The notes under the pieces were generated by a model. It made no database searches and was not told the origin of the DNA. It was given only the letters and a program-made list of their open reading frames with translations. A stretch of 64,000 nucleotides of DNA. It comes from an uncultured Poribacteria bacterium (GTDB lineage: Bacteria; Poribacteria; WGA-4E; WGA-3G). This document shows positions 16,174-24,969 of the stretch, piece after piece. Within the stretch, counting starts at the first letter, position 1, and each line of letters begins with the position of its first letter. The DNA is taken from contig OX639992.1 of assembly GCA_951828515.1 (NCBI GenBank), positions 310,001-374,000 of the forward strand, in the 5' to 3' direction. A program made the translations under genes and the position numbers.

Positions 16174-16950
16174 CTACTCTTCCTTAATCACGAAGAATTT
16201 TTCCTCTTTAATCCGTTCTTCAGGGAACCGCGCACGCGCCCAGATCGCTTTCGCATTCTCGATCATCTGTGGATGTCCACACGCATAGACGACCGCATTC
16301 GTGTGATCGTAACCGAGTTGATCGCCATACTTCCGAATCACATCTTCGGCACGTCCACTCTCACCTTGCCACGCTGGGTCCTCCCATGGACGACTTACCG
16401 TCTGGACAAACGTGAACCACTCTTCTTGTGCCGCGAGTTCGTTGAGTTCATCCGCGTAATATCCAAGTTCCCATGAAAGGCTCGCACCGACGATCGCCAA
16501 TATCTGATGTGGGCTCGCTTTGCCCTGTTCCTGCTCAATTTTTTGCGTCCGCGCAATGCTAATATACGGTGCCGCACCTGTGACAGTTCCTGCCATGACG
16601 TGGCGCGTCATCCCGCTCTCCGTATCCAAGACAAACTTTCCAACGAGACGTTCCCGAATAAACACGCTGTCCCCCAATTTCAGTTCCCAAAACAGGGGGG
16701 TCGTCACGCCCTCCGGCACCAATTCCACGAAAACCTCCATAAACGGCTCGTGTGGTGAGGAGACGATCGAATACGGACGCTGGACAATCTTTTCACCCAC
16801 CTGAAAACCGATCGTAGCGTATTGCCCAGGTATGAATGGCAACTGCTTATCAACACGGAATTTGAATGCGGCTAAATCTTCAGAAAAGTCCTCGCGTTCA
16901 ATCAATTCACCCTTTAAATATTGCGCTCTGGCGCGTCTTCTTCTTCCCAT
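16174..16950 (-). CDS. fpr: Ferredoxin/flavodoxin-NADP+ reductase
   Basis: A 258-residue flavoprotein, the usual length of bacterial subclass I FNR. ATG 16950 has a GAAGGGAA site; the longer frame to 17040 crosses the promoter. The FAD-binding RPYS motif is at residues 58-61 and the NADP-binding GTVTGAAPYISIART in the middle. YACGHPQMIE lies near the end, and the tail is EEKFFVIKEE. It moves electrons between NADPH and ferredoxin or flavodoxin in the cytoplasm. It stands alone on the minus strand. Confidence 0.9.
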   Translation of the reverse strand: MGRRRRARAQYLKGELIEREDFSEDLAAFKFRVDKQLPFIPGQYATIGFQVGEKIVQRPYSIVSSPHEPFMEVFVELVPEGVTTPLFWELKLGDSVFIRERLVGKFVLDTESGMTRHVMAGTVTGAAPYISIARTQKIEQEQGKASPHQILAIVGASLSWELGYYADELNELAAQEEWFTFVQTVSRPWEDPAWQGESGRAEDVIRKYGDQLGYDHTNAVVYACGHPQMIENAKAIWARARFPEERIKEEKFFVIKEE

Positions 16951-17040
16951 AATATTTCCCTTCAAATTTTCTATGATAAGTTTCGACTTGCAAATTACGT
17001 CAAAAAGAAAATAATAAAATTTTGATGACCTTTTCGGCAC

Positions 17041-17069
17041 ATTATACTCAAAACGAAAATTGAAATCAA
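17041..17069 (-). promoter_or_regulatory. Sigma-70-type promoter for fpr
   Basis: On the minus strand TTGATT (17064-17069), a 17-base spacer and TATAAT (17041-17046) give a leader of about 85 bases. Confidence 0.6.
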
Positions 17070-17122
17070 GTTTTTTTATACGAATAGCAGTCAGTTATCA
17101 GCCGTCAGCGGTCAGGAAGAGT

Positions 17123-17160
17123 CGCGAGCATAGCGGAAACAGCCACGCAAAACACTCGCG
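17123..17160. repeat. Palindrome carrying a short A-rich cassette in its loop
   Basis: Arms CGCGAG (17123-17128) and CTCGCG (17155-17160) enclose GAAACAGCCACGCAAAACA (17136-17154). This is a diverged copy of a roughly 20-base cassette found in three other palindromes (18558, 24855, 42797). It follows a stretch of CAGTCAGTTATCAGCCGTCA-type short repeats (17090-17116). Confidence 0.55.
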
Positions 17161-17401
17161 CCTATACGGAAGTGTTGCGATTCAGAGACTTGTCGTGATA
17201 AACTAAAATAGGAATGATGAACCAAACCCGCCCGATTTCGTGCAATTGGGCATAAAGAATGCCCAACTTTGTGCGGTTTTTTATCACTATTTCGCCTAAA
17301 GTTTCTGAGGCAGTATCCTTCAAACTGGCACGGAATTTGCTCTCCATTATGATACAGACATTCCAAAGATAAAGGCACTGCCCAAAAAGGAGTTCAAGTT
17401 C

Positions 17402-18418
17402 ATGAGAAAGACCCACCTTCTCTATATCGTATGTTTTTTGCTTTCCAGTTTACTGCTACCAAAGGGTATTGCCCAGGACTTTGCGACACAGTGGCACTTA
17501 CCTGAAGGTGCGAAAGCCCGTCTCGGAAGAGGTACATTAATTAATATCAAACTCTCACCCGATAGCACACGCATTGTCGCGTCAACGTCGATCGGTATCT
17601 GGATTTATGACGCACAGACAGGTGAAGTCGTCTCACTGTTCACGGAGACACAAATCGGCGGCGAACGAGACGGATTTATGTCCAAAACCCCACCGGAGGC
17701 ACTGACGTTCTCCCTCGACGCTTCAATTATTGCAACTGCTCATGGAAACAGCATTTATGTTTGGGACACCTTCACAGGCAATGCGTTCGCGATGCTTGAC
17801 GAACACCCCGACGCAATTAACGCAACCGCCCTTTCACCGGATGGCACAAAACTCGCGACTGCAGGCGGCGACTGGACGGTGCGTTTATGGGAGGTTAGCA
17901 CGGGTAAATACATCAATAGCCTGACGGGACATCCGAGTGCAGTCAACGCGGTGGCGTTTTCGCCAGACGGTAAAATCCTTGCGAGTGCGGGGAGCACACT
18001 CCGTCTGTGGGATGCCGATACCGGTGAATTGCTACACGCCGATAGTAAGGATCTGGGATCCATTAGTCTGCTCGCCTTTTCACCCGACGGCAAAACCCTC
18101 GCAACTGGGGGCGGCTGGGACCACACCGTGCATCTGTGGGATTGGGATGTCGAGACGGGTAACCCGATCAGTACCTTCGACGCTGTGGAGACTGTCACTG
18201 CCTTAGCCTTCTCGCCAGATGGAAAAACGCTCGCAAGCGGTAGTGAAAAAGGGTTAATTCAGGTATGGAAACCAGATCAGGATTACCAGATACAAACCAC
18301 TCTCAGGGGACATCAAGGGGCTGTTCATGTGTTGATGTTCTCTCCGGATGGGAACACACTCGCAAGCGGTAGCGACGACGGCACAATCCTTCTCTGGGAT
18401 TGGGAAAGGCTCAAATAG
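17402..18418 (+). CDS. Secreted WD40-repeat protein, short paralog
   Basis: A 338-residue protein with a signal peptide (MRKTHLLYIVCFLLSSLLLP, cleavage near IAQ) and seven WD40 blades (VAFSPDGKILASAGS..LRLWD type), enough for one propeller. Its first 55 mature residues (RLGRGTLINIKLSPDSTRI..SIGIWIYDAQTGE) match the opening of the larger WD40 protein at 12041. AAGGAG precedes the ATG. No catalytic domain is present, so it probably serves as a periplasmic or exported interaction platform. Confidence 0.85.
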   Translation: MRKTHLLYIVCFLLSSLLLPKGIAQDFATQWHLPEGAKARLGRGTLINIKLSPDSTRIVASTSIGIWIYDAQTGEVVSLFTETQIGGERDGFMSKTPPEALTFSLDASIIATAHGNSIYVWDTFTGNAFAMLDEHPDAINATALSPDGTKLATAGGDWTVRLWEVSTGKYINSLTGHPSAVNAVAFSPDGKILASAGSTLRLWDADTGELLHADSKDLGSISLLAFSPDGKTLATGGGWDHTVHLWDWDVETGNPISTFDAVETVTALAFSPDGKTLASGSEKGLIQVWKPDQDYQIQTTLRGHQGAVHVLMFSPDGNTLASGSDDGTILLWDWERLK

Positions 18419-18503
18419 CGGTCAGCAATCGGCTTTCAGCCATCAGTAAAGAGGGTTTCTTACCGATAACTATGGTAGTAGAATTATTTGGACCCTCTAA
18501 AGA

Positions 18504-18622
18504 GGCGAGGTTGGGAAACCTCGCCAGCGGGGACATTTGACACTCTAAAGAGGCGAGAGAAACACCCTATCAAAAACACCTCGCCAGCGGGGACGAAAGA
18601 GGCGAAGTTGGGAAACCTCGCC
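18504..18622. repeat. Three copies of the GCGAGGTT...AACCTCGCC palindrome, one with a cassette
   Basis: Copies lie at 18504-18525, 18552-18585 and 18601-18622, each followed by CAGCG. The outer two have the short loop TTGGGAAA. The middle one has the 21-base loop AGAAACACCCTATCAAAAACA in its place. The same palindrome family is scattered through the window (for example 33192-33212, 38625-38655, 59465-59490). Confidence 0.85.
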
Positions 18623-18644
18623 AGCGATGCAAGGTTGTTGCTTC

Positions 18645-20081
18645 CTACATCTCCGCCAATTTCTTTTGAAGCCATCGCGTCATTGGTGCCTGCTCTGGAT
18701 CGCAGACCTCAATGAAATGTCCCGGTAAGGGTTGTCCGATCAATGCCTCGACGTCCCGTCTTCGTTCTGCGATAATCGCTGGATGGTCACTCGCAATGTT
18801 CACTTTTTCCTCGGGATCATTTCGGACATCAAAGAGTTCATCGCCGTTCTCGGCTATGTAGCCGACTGAAGTGCAGAAGTTCCAGTGGTTATCGCGGACA
18901 CTGACACGTCCTCGTGCATTCCCCGTGGTGAACCCTGCCCAACCGGTGATAATCCGTTCGCGGAGAGACGCCTTTTCCTGCGTAACGAGCTGCCACATAT
19001 CCTCACCATCCGTCCAACCGCACGGAATGCCCAACTGATTTAGGAGTGTCGGCATCAGATCGTGATTCTGCACAAACGCCGAAATGTCTTTATCATGTGG
19101 TCCGTCTGGGTGCCGCATCATCAGGTTCAGCTGCGTATTAAACGGATGCAACTTGTTTGGTCCTTTTCCGAAGCTTCCGTGATCACGGAGTTGTGTGCCG
19201 TGGTCGGACATTAAAACAATCAACGTCTCGTCTCGGATGTTTAACTGCTCTATTTTGTCAAGTAGTACGCCGACCCATTTATCGACAAACGTCACTTCGC
19301 CGAGATAGAGTGCCTCAATCCGACGGAGTTCCTCTTCTGTAGGTCCATCGCCTTCGTTTGCGTTGCCCGGCGTAATGAAATCCTTACCCGAATAGTCAGA
19401 GAAATAGAGGTCTGCGTAAGATTTAGGTGGATCCCACGGCTCATGCGGGTCGAAACTATCGACCCATAAGAAGAACGGACCGACGGTGTGATTGTCTTGG
19501 AGCCACTCCGATGCGGCACGGAAGACCCGGGCACAACTATAGTCATCCTCCGATTGGCGGTGCCGTTGCGACAAGAGGTAGTTGACGAGTCCAGCATGCC
19601 GTTGCCAATTGAGCGGTTCACGGACGTGTTTTCGGAGTTGGTCTTCAATCAACCTCGGATCCCCGCTGTGCCAGTTATCCGATTCCTGTCCGCGGATGAA
19701 ATCGAAATGTGCGAACCCGCGCGAGAAATTCATCGTCGGCTTGAACATGTGATACGTATCTGCGATTAAAGCAGTGAGATAACCGCGCTCGAGTAAGACT
19801 TCAGCGATCGTATCCTGTTCGGGTGGAATCTTATGCCATCCGGGGGCATGGTGCCAATGTCCGCGTCGGTCAAAATTATACTTCCACGGAAAACTCCGCA
19901 TCCCGGTAAAGTTGGCGCGACGCACCTGAAGTGTCGGCTGTCCCTCACCAAACGCGCGTGTGAAACGGACGGACTCTGACGCCAAGGCATCGAGGTTCGG
20001 CGTTTGCACGTGGCTATACTTTTTGCCTTCACCGATGATGTCCGCACGAAACGTGTCTAAACAGATACACACAATGTTCAT
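18645..20081 (-). CDS. Sulfatase-fold (alkaline-phosphatase superfamily) protein without the usual nucleophile
   Basis: A 478-residue protein. N-terminal metal ligands are in VCICLDTFRADI (D9), and later ones in WVDSFDPHEPWDPP and VLMSDHGTQLRDHG. The sulfatase signature C/S-x-P-x-R is replaced by L51-Q-V-R-R55 (QPTLQVRRANFTGMR), so formylglycine cannot form at that position. It may use the neighbouring Thr50, act on another ester, or be inactive. There is no signal peptide, so it is predicted cytoplasmic. It starts 4 bases after the pyrF stop, so it is co-transcribed with pyrF. Confidence 0.8.
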   Translation of the reverse strand: MNIVCICLDTFRADIIGEGKKYSHVQTPNLDALASESVRFTRAFGEGQPTLQVRRANFTGMRSFPWKYNFDRRGHWHHAPGWHKIPPEQDTIAEVLLERGYLTALIADTYHMFKPTMNFSRGFAHFDFIRGQESDNWHSGDPRLIEDQLRKHVREPLNWQRHAGLVNYLLSQRHRQSEDDYSCARVFRAASEWLQDNHTVGPFFLWVDSFDPHEPWDPPKSYADLYFSDYSGKDFITPGNANEGDGPTEEELRRIEALYLGEVTFVDKWVGVLLDKIEQLNIRDETLIVLMSDHGTQLRDHGSFGKGPNKLHPFNTQLNLMMRHPDGPHDKDISAFVQNHDLMPTLLNQLGIPCGWTDGEDMWQLVTQEKASLRERIITGWAGFTTGNARGRVSVRDNHWNFCTSVGYIAENGDELFDVRNDPEEKVNIASDHPAIIAERRRDVEALIGQPLPGHFIEVCDPEQAPMTRWLQKKLAEM

Positions 20082-20085
20082 AGTC

Positions 20086-20799
20086 TTATGCCCCTTTCAT
20101 CTCCTCAAGGATCGTTTTGGCGGCTGCCAACGGATCCTCTGCCTCAATAATGGGTCTACCGACAACAATATAATCCGCACCTCGTTGAATCGCCTCCGCT
20201 GGCGTGGTAATACGCCGCTGATCGCCTTGAGATGCCCACTTTGGACGGATACCGGGTGTGACAATTACAAAATCATCACCACAGGCTTTCCGTATGGGTT
20301 CGATTTCCAGCGGTGATGCGACAACGCCACTCAATCCTGCTTCCTGCGCTAACTGCGCGAGATAGACGACCTGTTTTGTAAGCCCGCGTTCTGATCCAAA
20401 GTTCCGCTGAAAGCCTGTTTCGTCAATACTCGTTAGAACAGTTACACCGAGTAGAATGGGCATTGGAATACTGTTTTTGGCTGTTGCATTCTCTGCGCTT
20501 TTTCTTGCGGCTTGCATCATTTCAGATCCACCGGAGGCATGCATGTTAATCATGTGCGCGCCGTGTTTTGTCATCATACCGACATCGCGTGCGACTGTAT
20601 TCGGGATGTCGTGGAACTTCAGGTCAACAAAGGCTTTATGGCCGTTTTGTTCAAACCATGGAAAAGCTTCCATTCCGAGCGCACTGAACGCCTGAAAGCC
20701 CATTTTAAACCAACGGACTGTATCCATAAGCGTGCCAGATAGCCAGTCAATCTCCTCACCATCGTCCGTATCCAATGCGACGATCAATCTGTCCCTCAA
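20086..20799 (-). CDS. pyrF: Orotidine-5'-phosphate decarboxylase
   Basis: A 237-residue TIM-barrel enzyme of standard length. It shows ALDTDD at the first strand, the catalytic signature DLKFHDIPNTV (Asp-x-Lys-x-x-Asp, about residues 78-88), and GVVASPLE followed by VTPGIRP at the phosphate-binding end. It converts OMP to UMP, the last step of de novo pyrimidine synthesis. The next gene downstream is the sulfatase-fold gene, four bases away. Confidence 0.95.
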   Translation of the reverse strand: MRDRLIVALDTDDGEEIDWLSGTLMDTVRWFKMGFQAFSALGMEAFPWFEQNGHKAFVDLKFHDIPNTVARDVGMMTKHGAHMINMHASGGSEMMQAARKSAENATAKNSIPMPILLGVTVLTSIDETGFQRNFGSERGLTKQVVYLAQLAQEAGLSGVVASPLEIEPIRKACGDDFVIVTPGIRPKWASQGDQRRITTPAEAIQRGADYIVVGRPIIEAEDPLAAAKTILEEMKGA

Positions 20800-20907
20800 T
20801 TTTCGCCCTCCTTGTCTACGTTTAAGAGTATTCGCATCTTCTTCACCTTATGAGGGTATGCCAATACTTTTGAACCTATGAATTCGCAGAAACTCCCGCG
20901 GACTTCC

Positions 20908-21267
20908 TTACCCAGCTACAATCTCTTTTTTAGCACTCGGGTCTTGTAGCACTCTACACTCCTCAATGCGCTCAGCCAGTTCTGGCATTTGTGCATGGTC
21001 ATACTTTTCAATAAGCAGGAGAGCGAATTCCATCAATGGCGCGAAAATGTGATTTTCGTCGTCACGCACGACATCCGTTAATTCACCGAGCAGCACTACA
21101 AGGTAGTCGTAGTCGTCTTCGGTCAAAGCGGTGATGTCATCCGTATACGCGTCAACCGCCTGAATTAAAACTGCTAAGGCGGCTGCAGGTGACTGCGAAT
21201 TGCCATGCGGATCTCGCTTCAATTTTACTCGCGATCCGTCAGATATACGGTGTTGTTCAGTTAACAT
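20908..21267 (-). CDS. Helical protein downstream of HigB; putative antitoxin partner
   Basis: An acidic, helix-rich 119-residue protein I cannot place in a family with confidence. Its segment IFAPLMEFALLLIEKYDHAQ resembles the N-terminal helices of HigA-type antitoxins (LLELLAVLIEDYE). No helix-turn-helix domain is visible. Its position 40 bases after the HigB toxin gene on the same strand suggests the antitoxin role. It also precedes pyrF by about 108 bases. Confidence 0.5.
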   Translation of the reverse strand: MLTEQHRISDGSRVKLKRDPHGNSQSPAAALAVLIQAVDAYTDDITALTEDDYDYLVVLLGELTDVVRDDENHIFAPLMEFALLLIEKYDHAQMPELAERIEECRVLQDPSAKKEIVAG

Positions 21268-21307
21268 AATTTACTCCTGACGTTTTCAGTAATAGATTTT
21301 CATTTCG

Positions 21308-21589
21308 TCAAGGTCTCCATCTATCATACTCGGAGTGTGTTAGCACACGATCGATAGAAACCGTCTGCCGCCCATAATGGATGAATGCGATAAGGCGAGC
21401 TTTGTTGCCACCAATATTAAAGACTGTCCACCCGTCAACCCGGTCAGCGTGGGGAAACACTTCACGCAACTCAGCAATTGAACGAAAACTTCTTCCACTT
21501 ATCAATTCATACCAATACTCAAGAGCCGATCTGGTATTCGGATGTTTCTGTGCGAAGCCCCTCATCGGTTTGTATGGACCCGTATGCAT
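21308..21589 (-). CDS. higB: HigB-family mRNA interferase toxin
   Basis: A 93-residue protein from ATG 21589, preceded by GGAGAG. A longer frame to 21637 overlaps argH and is not needed. Conserved HigB features are the FAQKHPNTRSALEYWYELI start, FPHADRVDGWTVFNIGGNKARLIAFI in the middle, and VLTHSEYDRW at the end. HigB toxins cleave mRNA at the ribosome. The gene follows argH by 32 bases and precedes a probable partner, the toxin-first order usual for higBA. Confidence 0.85.
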   Translation of the reverse strand: MHTGPYKPMRGFAQKHPNTRSALEYWYELISGRSFRSIAELREVFPHADRVDGWTVFNIGGNKARLIAFIHYGRQTVSIDRVLTHSEYDRWRP

Positions 21590-21621
21590 CGTTTTTCTAC
21601 GTTCTCTCCTACAATATCGTC

Positions 21622-23115
21622 TCAACTGGCACTGCAAACTTCATTAACGATTCGCAGCGTTTCCCGGTGTGCGGACTCAATCTGGGTCTGGCAAGTATAG
21701 ATATACGACGCAATCTCACTGAGTTGTTCTTCAAAGTTGTCTATCATCCGATGCACCTCTGCAGGCGATGTGCCACCGAGGCTCTGGTTATTCTGAATTG
21801 CCGATTCCGCGTCCAGTATCCGTTTGAGTTGCTCAATAGGGATGTCAATCTCTCGCTGTTTCAGGAGTTCCTGCGTGAGTTCCCAATCGGCGAACGTTTT
21901 TTCCTGTTTCACGAGTTCCCCGACGAGCCATCCGACCATCTCATGGCATTCCCGAAAACTGATTTGATGCTCCTTAACGAGATAGTTTGCTAACTCTGTG
22001 GCTGTGGCGAAGTTCGCATTCGCCAATTCAGCCATGCGTTCCGTTTTGAAATCCGTCGTTCTGAGGAGTTCCGGTAGCAGACCGAGACACGCTTTCACAA
22101 CATCAAACGCCTCCCAGAGCGGGGGTTTATCCTCCTGAAAATCGCGATTGTAGCCCATTGGTAAGCCCTTGAGGTTTGTCAAGAGGTCGAGCAATGCGCC
22201 ATAGACGCGCCCTGTGCGACCCCGTGTGAGTTCGGCGATGTCGGGATTCTTCTTCTGTGGCATGATGGAGCTTCCGAAACTATAGGCATCGTCAAGCACT
22301 GCCATCCCAAATTCGTAGGTCGTCCAATAGACAATTTCTTCGCTGATTCGCGAGAGGTTTGCCATCACAAGCGATAATGCAAAGAGTGTCTCGGCGATGA
22401 AATCTCGACTGCTGATGACATCGAGAGCGTGTTCGTGTGGTGCGTCAAAACCGAGCAGTTTCGTCGTTAGGTGTCGATCAATTGGGAATGTCGTGCCAGC
22501 CAAAGCACACGCGCCGAGAGGGTTCGCATTGGCGAGTGCATACGCAGATTGCAGACGCTTCTGATCCCGCAGGAACATACTGACATAAGCCGTCGCCCAG
22601 AAACCGAGGCTAATGGGCTGCGCGTGCTGGGTATGTGTGTAGCCGGGCATGACAGTGTCGGCATGTTCTTTGGCGATATGTAGGAATGCCTCACAGAGCG
22701 CGGAGAGACCGCGCTGGACATTGAGGATCTCATCCCGAATGTAGAGGTGTGCGTCTACGAGTACCTGATCGTTACGAGAACGAGCGGTGTGGAGTCTACC
22801 ACCGAACTCGCGTCCGGCGTTCTCAATCAGATACGCTTCGACGTTCATGTGAACGTCCTCTTTATTCGGATCGAGGGTAAAATCGCCGTTCTGAAAATCC
22901 GTCTCTGCTTTCTGGAGCCAGCGCAAAATCTCGCGTAGATCGGCATCGGAGATAATCCCTTGTCGAGCGAGCATAATTGCGTGTGCCTGACTTCCCCAGA
23001 TATCGTATCCGATGAGTCGGGTATCGGCTTCAATGGAGTGCGTGAAGGCTATCGTCTCTGTGGTGAGACTCGTGCTGAAACGCCCACCCCAGAGCGTTTT
23101 GTTTGGTTTTTCCAT
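21622..23115 (-). CDS. argH: Argininosuccinate lyase
   Basis: A 497-residue member of the fumarase/aspartase superfamily, slightly longer than the usual 460 because of a C-terminal helical extension (EEQLSEIASYIYTCQTQIES). Conserved blocks are ARSRNDQV (substrate binding), TVMPGYTHTQHAQP (catalytic His) and the flexible signature GSSIMPQKKNPD. GGTSPAEV lies near the C-terminus. It cleaves argininosuccinate to arginine and fumarate in the cytoplasm. No other arg genes are in the window. Confidence 0.95.
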   Translation of the reverse strand: MEKPNKTLWGGRFSTSLTTETIAFTHSIEADTRLIGYDIWGSQAHAIMLARQGIISDADLREILRWLQKAETDFQNGDFTLDPNKEDVHMNVEAYLIENAGREFGGRLHTARSRNDQVLVDAHLYIRDEILNVQRGLSALCEAFLHIAKEHADTVMPGYTHTQHAQPISLGFWATAYVSMFLRDQKRLQSAYALANANPLGACALAGTTFPIDRHLTTKLLGFDAPHEHALDVISSRDFIAETLFALSLVMANLSRISEEIVYWTTYEFGMAVLDDAYSFGSSIMPQKKNPDIAELTRGRTGRVYGALLDLLTNLKGLPMGYNRDFQEDKPPLWEAFDVVKACLGLLPELLRTTDFKTERMAELANANFATATELANYLVKEHQISFRECHEMVGWLVGELVKQEKTFADWELTQELLKQREIDIPIEQLKRILDAESAIQNNQSLGGTSPAEVHRMIDNFEEQLSEIASYIYTCQTQIESAHRETLRIVNEVCSAS

Positions 23116-23169
23116 AGTCTATTAGACTCTTTAGCGATTAATACGACAGTACCTTGCTGTAGGAACCAA

Positions 23170-23592
23170 TTAGAGATGTGTCCAAGGATTGATAAGTTCA
23201 ACTTCAATCCCTTCAAAATCCGTAACATTTCGAGTTGCGAGGGATGCCCCTCGGGAGCGAGCAATTGCAGCGATCTGACAATCGGCTTGGCTTATCGGTC
23301 TACCAGCTGCGTGTCGCTGGACAAAGATTTCGGCGTAAATGCTCGCTGCATCACTGTCAAAAACTAGAATGCGTCCAGCGAATAACGCAGTGAATACGCG
23401 ATCAGCAGACTCCGCAAGGCCGCTCCTCCGCCTTCCGTCCGGCAAGAGCGCGATGCCTGTCAAAATTTCTGCTTCGGTGACAGTTGTCACGAACAAGCTG
23501 CTTGTAGGCTGGGCATCAAACCAAGTCAGAACCGTCTGTTGTGGACTGCCCCGCATGAGCTCCGAAATGACATTAGTATCAAGAACAATCAT
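23170..23592 (-). CDS. PIN-domain toxin (VapC/FitB type)
   Basis: A 140-residue PIN endoribonuclease from ATG 23592. The four acidic positions are visible: D5 in MIVLDTNVISE, Glu in TVTEAEIL, Asp in SQADCQIAAIA and Asp in NVTDFEG. FitB/VapC relatives cleave RNA and are held in check by the upstream antitoxin. It lies 10 bases after the antitoxin gene and is a complete counterpart of the truncated PIN gene at 15521-15892. Confidence 0.85.
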   Translation of the reverse strand: MIVLDTNVISELMRGSPQQTVLTWFDAQPTSSLFVTTVTEAEILTGIALLPDGRRRSGLAESADRVFTALFAGRILVFDSDAASIYAEIFVQRHAAGRPISQADCQIAAIARSRGASLATRNVTDFEGIEVELINPWTHL

Positions 23593-23602
23593 GGTCGGTA
23601 TT

Positions 23603-23851
23603 TTAGTCAAAGCGAGGTGGTTCTCGCATTGGCTCCCGTGGGGGTATCTCAAGTTCCACCCCGCCGAAAGGTTTGAAAATAGCGTGGATCACCGTTCCAA
23701 GACCCCGCGGTGGAATATCCTGATCAGGCAAGTTGCTTCGCGCGTCCCTATCTTGAAGATAGGAGAGATAGTCAACGGCTGCTCTGAGCTTTTCAGTAGA
23801 GAGCTGTCCGATTAACGTAACTGCCTGCTGTTGCAAATCTACTTTTCGCAT
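23603..23851 (-). CDS. Antitoxin partner of the PIN toxin
   Basis: An 82-residue protein from ATG 23851 with a good AAGGAG site; a longer frame to 23941 overlaps PhyH and is rejected. The N-terminus VDLQQQAVTLIGQLSTEK matches the antitoxin at 15792-16061. The C-terminus is Pro/Glu-rich (ELEIPPREPMREPPRFD), a likely toxin-binding tail. It was probably acquired as a unit with the PIN gene. Confidence 0.75.
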   Translation of the reverse strand: MRKVDLQQQAVTLIGQLSTEKLRAAVDYLSYLQDRDARSNLPDQDIPPRGLGTVIHAIFKPFGGVELEIPPREPMREPPRFD

Positions 23852-23919
23852 TATGAATCTCCTTAAATTTCCATTCAAAACCTTCAGCAGTAAAACATTT
23901 CCAGAAAAGACATCACGCG

Positions 23920-24774
23920 TTACACTATCTGTGGTGGGCATCGCGGTGCCGTCGGCTGGATAATCTTGCGTTGATCGGGTGTCAACCGTGCCAACAATTC
24001 TTTTGAATGGGGATAGTCAAAACGTTCACGAACATATCTCGGAGAATAGCGATAGACGATAGATCGTCGATACCCCTCATTCGTCCGTTCTGCCGACCCG
24101 TGCGTAATCGCGTCTGTGAACATGACGACATCGCCTGCTTTGAGATAGATCTCCTTCGTTCCAAAGGCTGTCCCTGCGGGTTTACCGCTCACACCGTCGT
24201 AGACTAAACCTTTCCCATCAGCATTCAAACGCGGGTGGATCTCTGTGCATTTATGGCTACTCGGAACCAATACGGGCGCGCCATCCCCCGGTCCAATATC
24301 GTCCAGTGCCATGAGGACGTTAATCTGTCCTACCATCCATTCGCCGGTGTTTTCTTGACGGAATGTCAGGTAACTCAGCGGGACATGTCCACCACAGTGG
24401 ATATGAATGAAACCGCCGGGACCGCGGACGTTAAGGAAGTTCTCGTGGATAGAAAGTCCGTTGACTTCGTGGACGTATTTCCGTACCAGACCGATCCATG
24501 ATGGATGGTCGATGAGTTTCTGAAAAACGTCCCCACCCTCAATGATATTCTGGAAATTCACACCGTTCTCGATGTTGTAGGTATGCGTTTCGATGTTCCC
24601 GATCCAGCGTGGAATCCGTCTGTCCTCGGTTTCTTCCTCCCACGGTTTTTCAACGTATTCCCAATGCGCATCGATCCACACGTTCATTTCATCGAGATCG
24701 GTTTTCGAGATTGCGTTCTCTAAAATTAGATAGCCTTGTAGGTCGAAGAGATAATCTTGTAGATTTTGCTCCAT
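23920..24774 (-). CDS. Phytanoyl-CoA dioxygenase (PhyH) family protein
   Basis: A 284-residue 2-oxoglutarate/Fe(II) oxygenase. ATG 24774 has AAGGAG; the frame extends to 24861 through a repeat. The iron-binding HxD...H triad is probably within GFIHIHCGGHVP and DAITHGSAERTNEGYRRS, the latter also holding the 2-oxoglutarate Arg. The N-terminus QGYLILENAIS is typical of the family. The substrate is unknown; PhyH paralogs are abundant in Poribacteria. Its stop overlaps upstream sequence of the antitoxin gene. Confidence 0.82.
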   Translation of the reverse strand: MEQNLQDYLFDLQGYLILENAISKTDLDEMNVWIDAHWEYVEKPWEEETEDRRIPRWIGNIETHTYNIENGVNFQNIIEGGDVFQKLIDHPSWIGLVRKYVHEVNGLSIHENFLNVRGPGGFIHIHCGGHVPLSYLTFRQENTGEWMVGQINVLMALDDIGPGDGAPVLVPSSHKCTEIHPRLNADGKGLVYDGVSGKPAGTAFGTKEIYLKAGDVVMFTDAITHGSAERTNEGYRRSIVYRYSPRYVRERFDYPHSKELLARLTPDQRKIIQPTAPRCPPQIV

Positions 24775-24847
24775 GTTTCGTCTCCTTACCCAACAGATGC
24801 GGTTAGATACGGTTGAAAAATAATTCGATAATCTTCTAACAATGCCC

Positions 24848-24881
24848 GGTGCGGGAAACACCCCAGCAAAAACACCGCACC
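24848..24881. repeat. GGTGCGG/CCGCACC palindrome with a 20-base cassette in its loop
   Basis: Arms GGTGCGG (24848-24854) and CCGCACC (24875-24881) enclose GAAACACCCCAGCAAAAACA. Copies of the same palindrome elsewhere (13886-13907, about 29748-29771) have a short TTAGGAAA loop instead. Confidence 0.8.
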
Positions 24882-24969
24882 TACCGAGTCTGGGAAAACC
24901 GGGATTACCGTTTTAAATACTTAAATTTCATTCAACCTCACGCACAGAATAGCCCGAATTATTCCGCAA

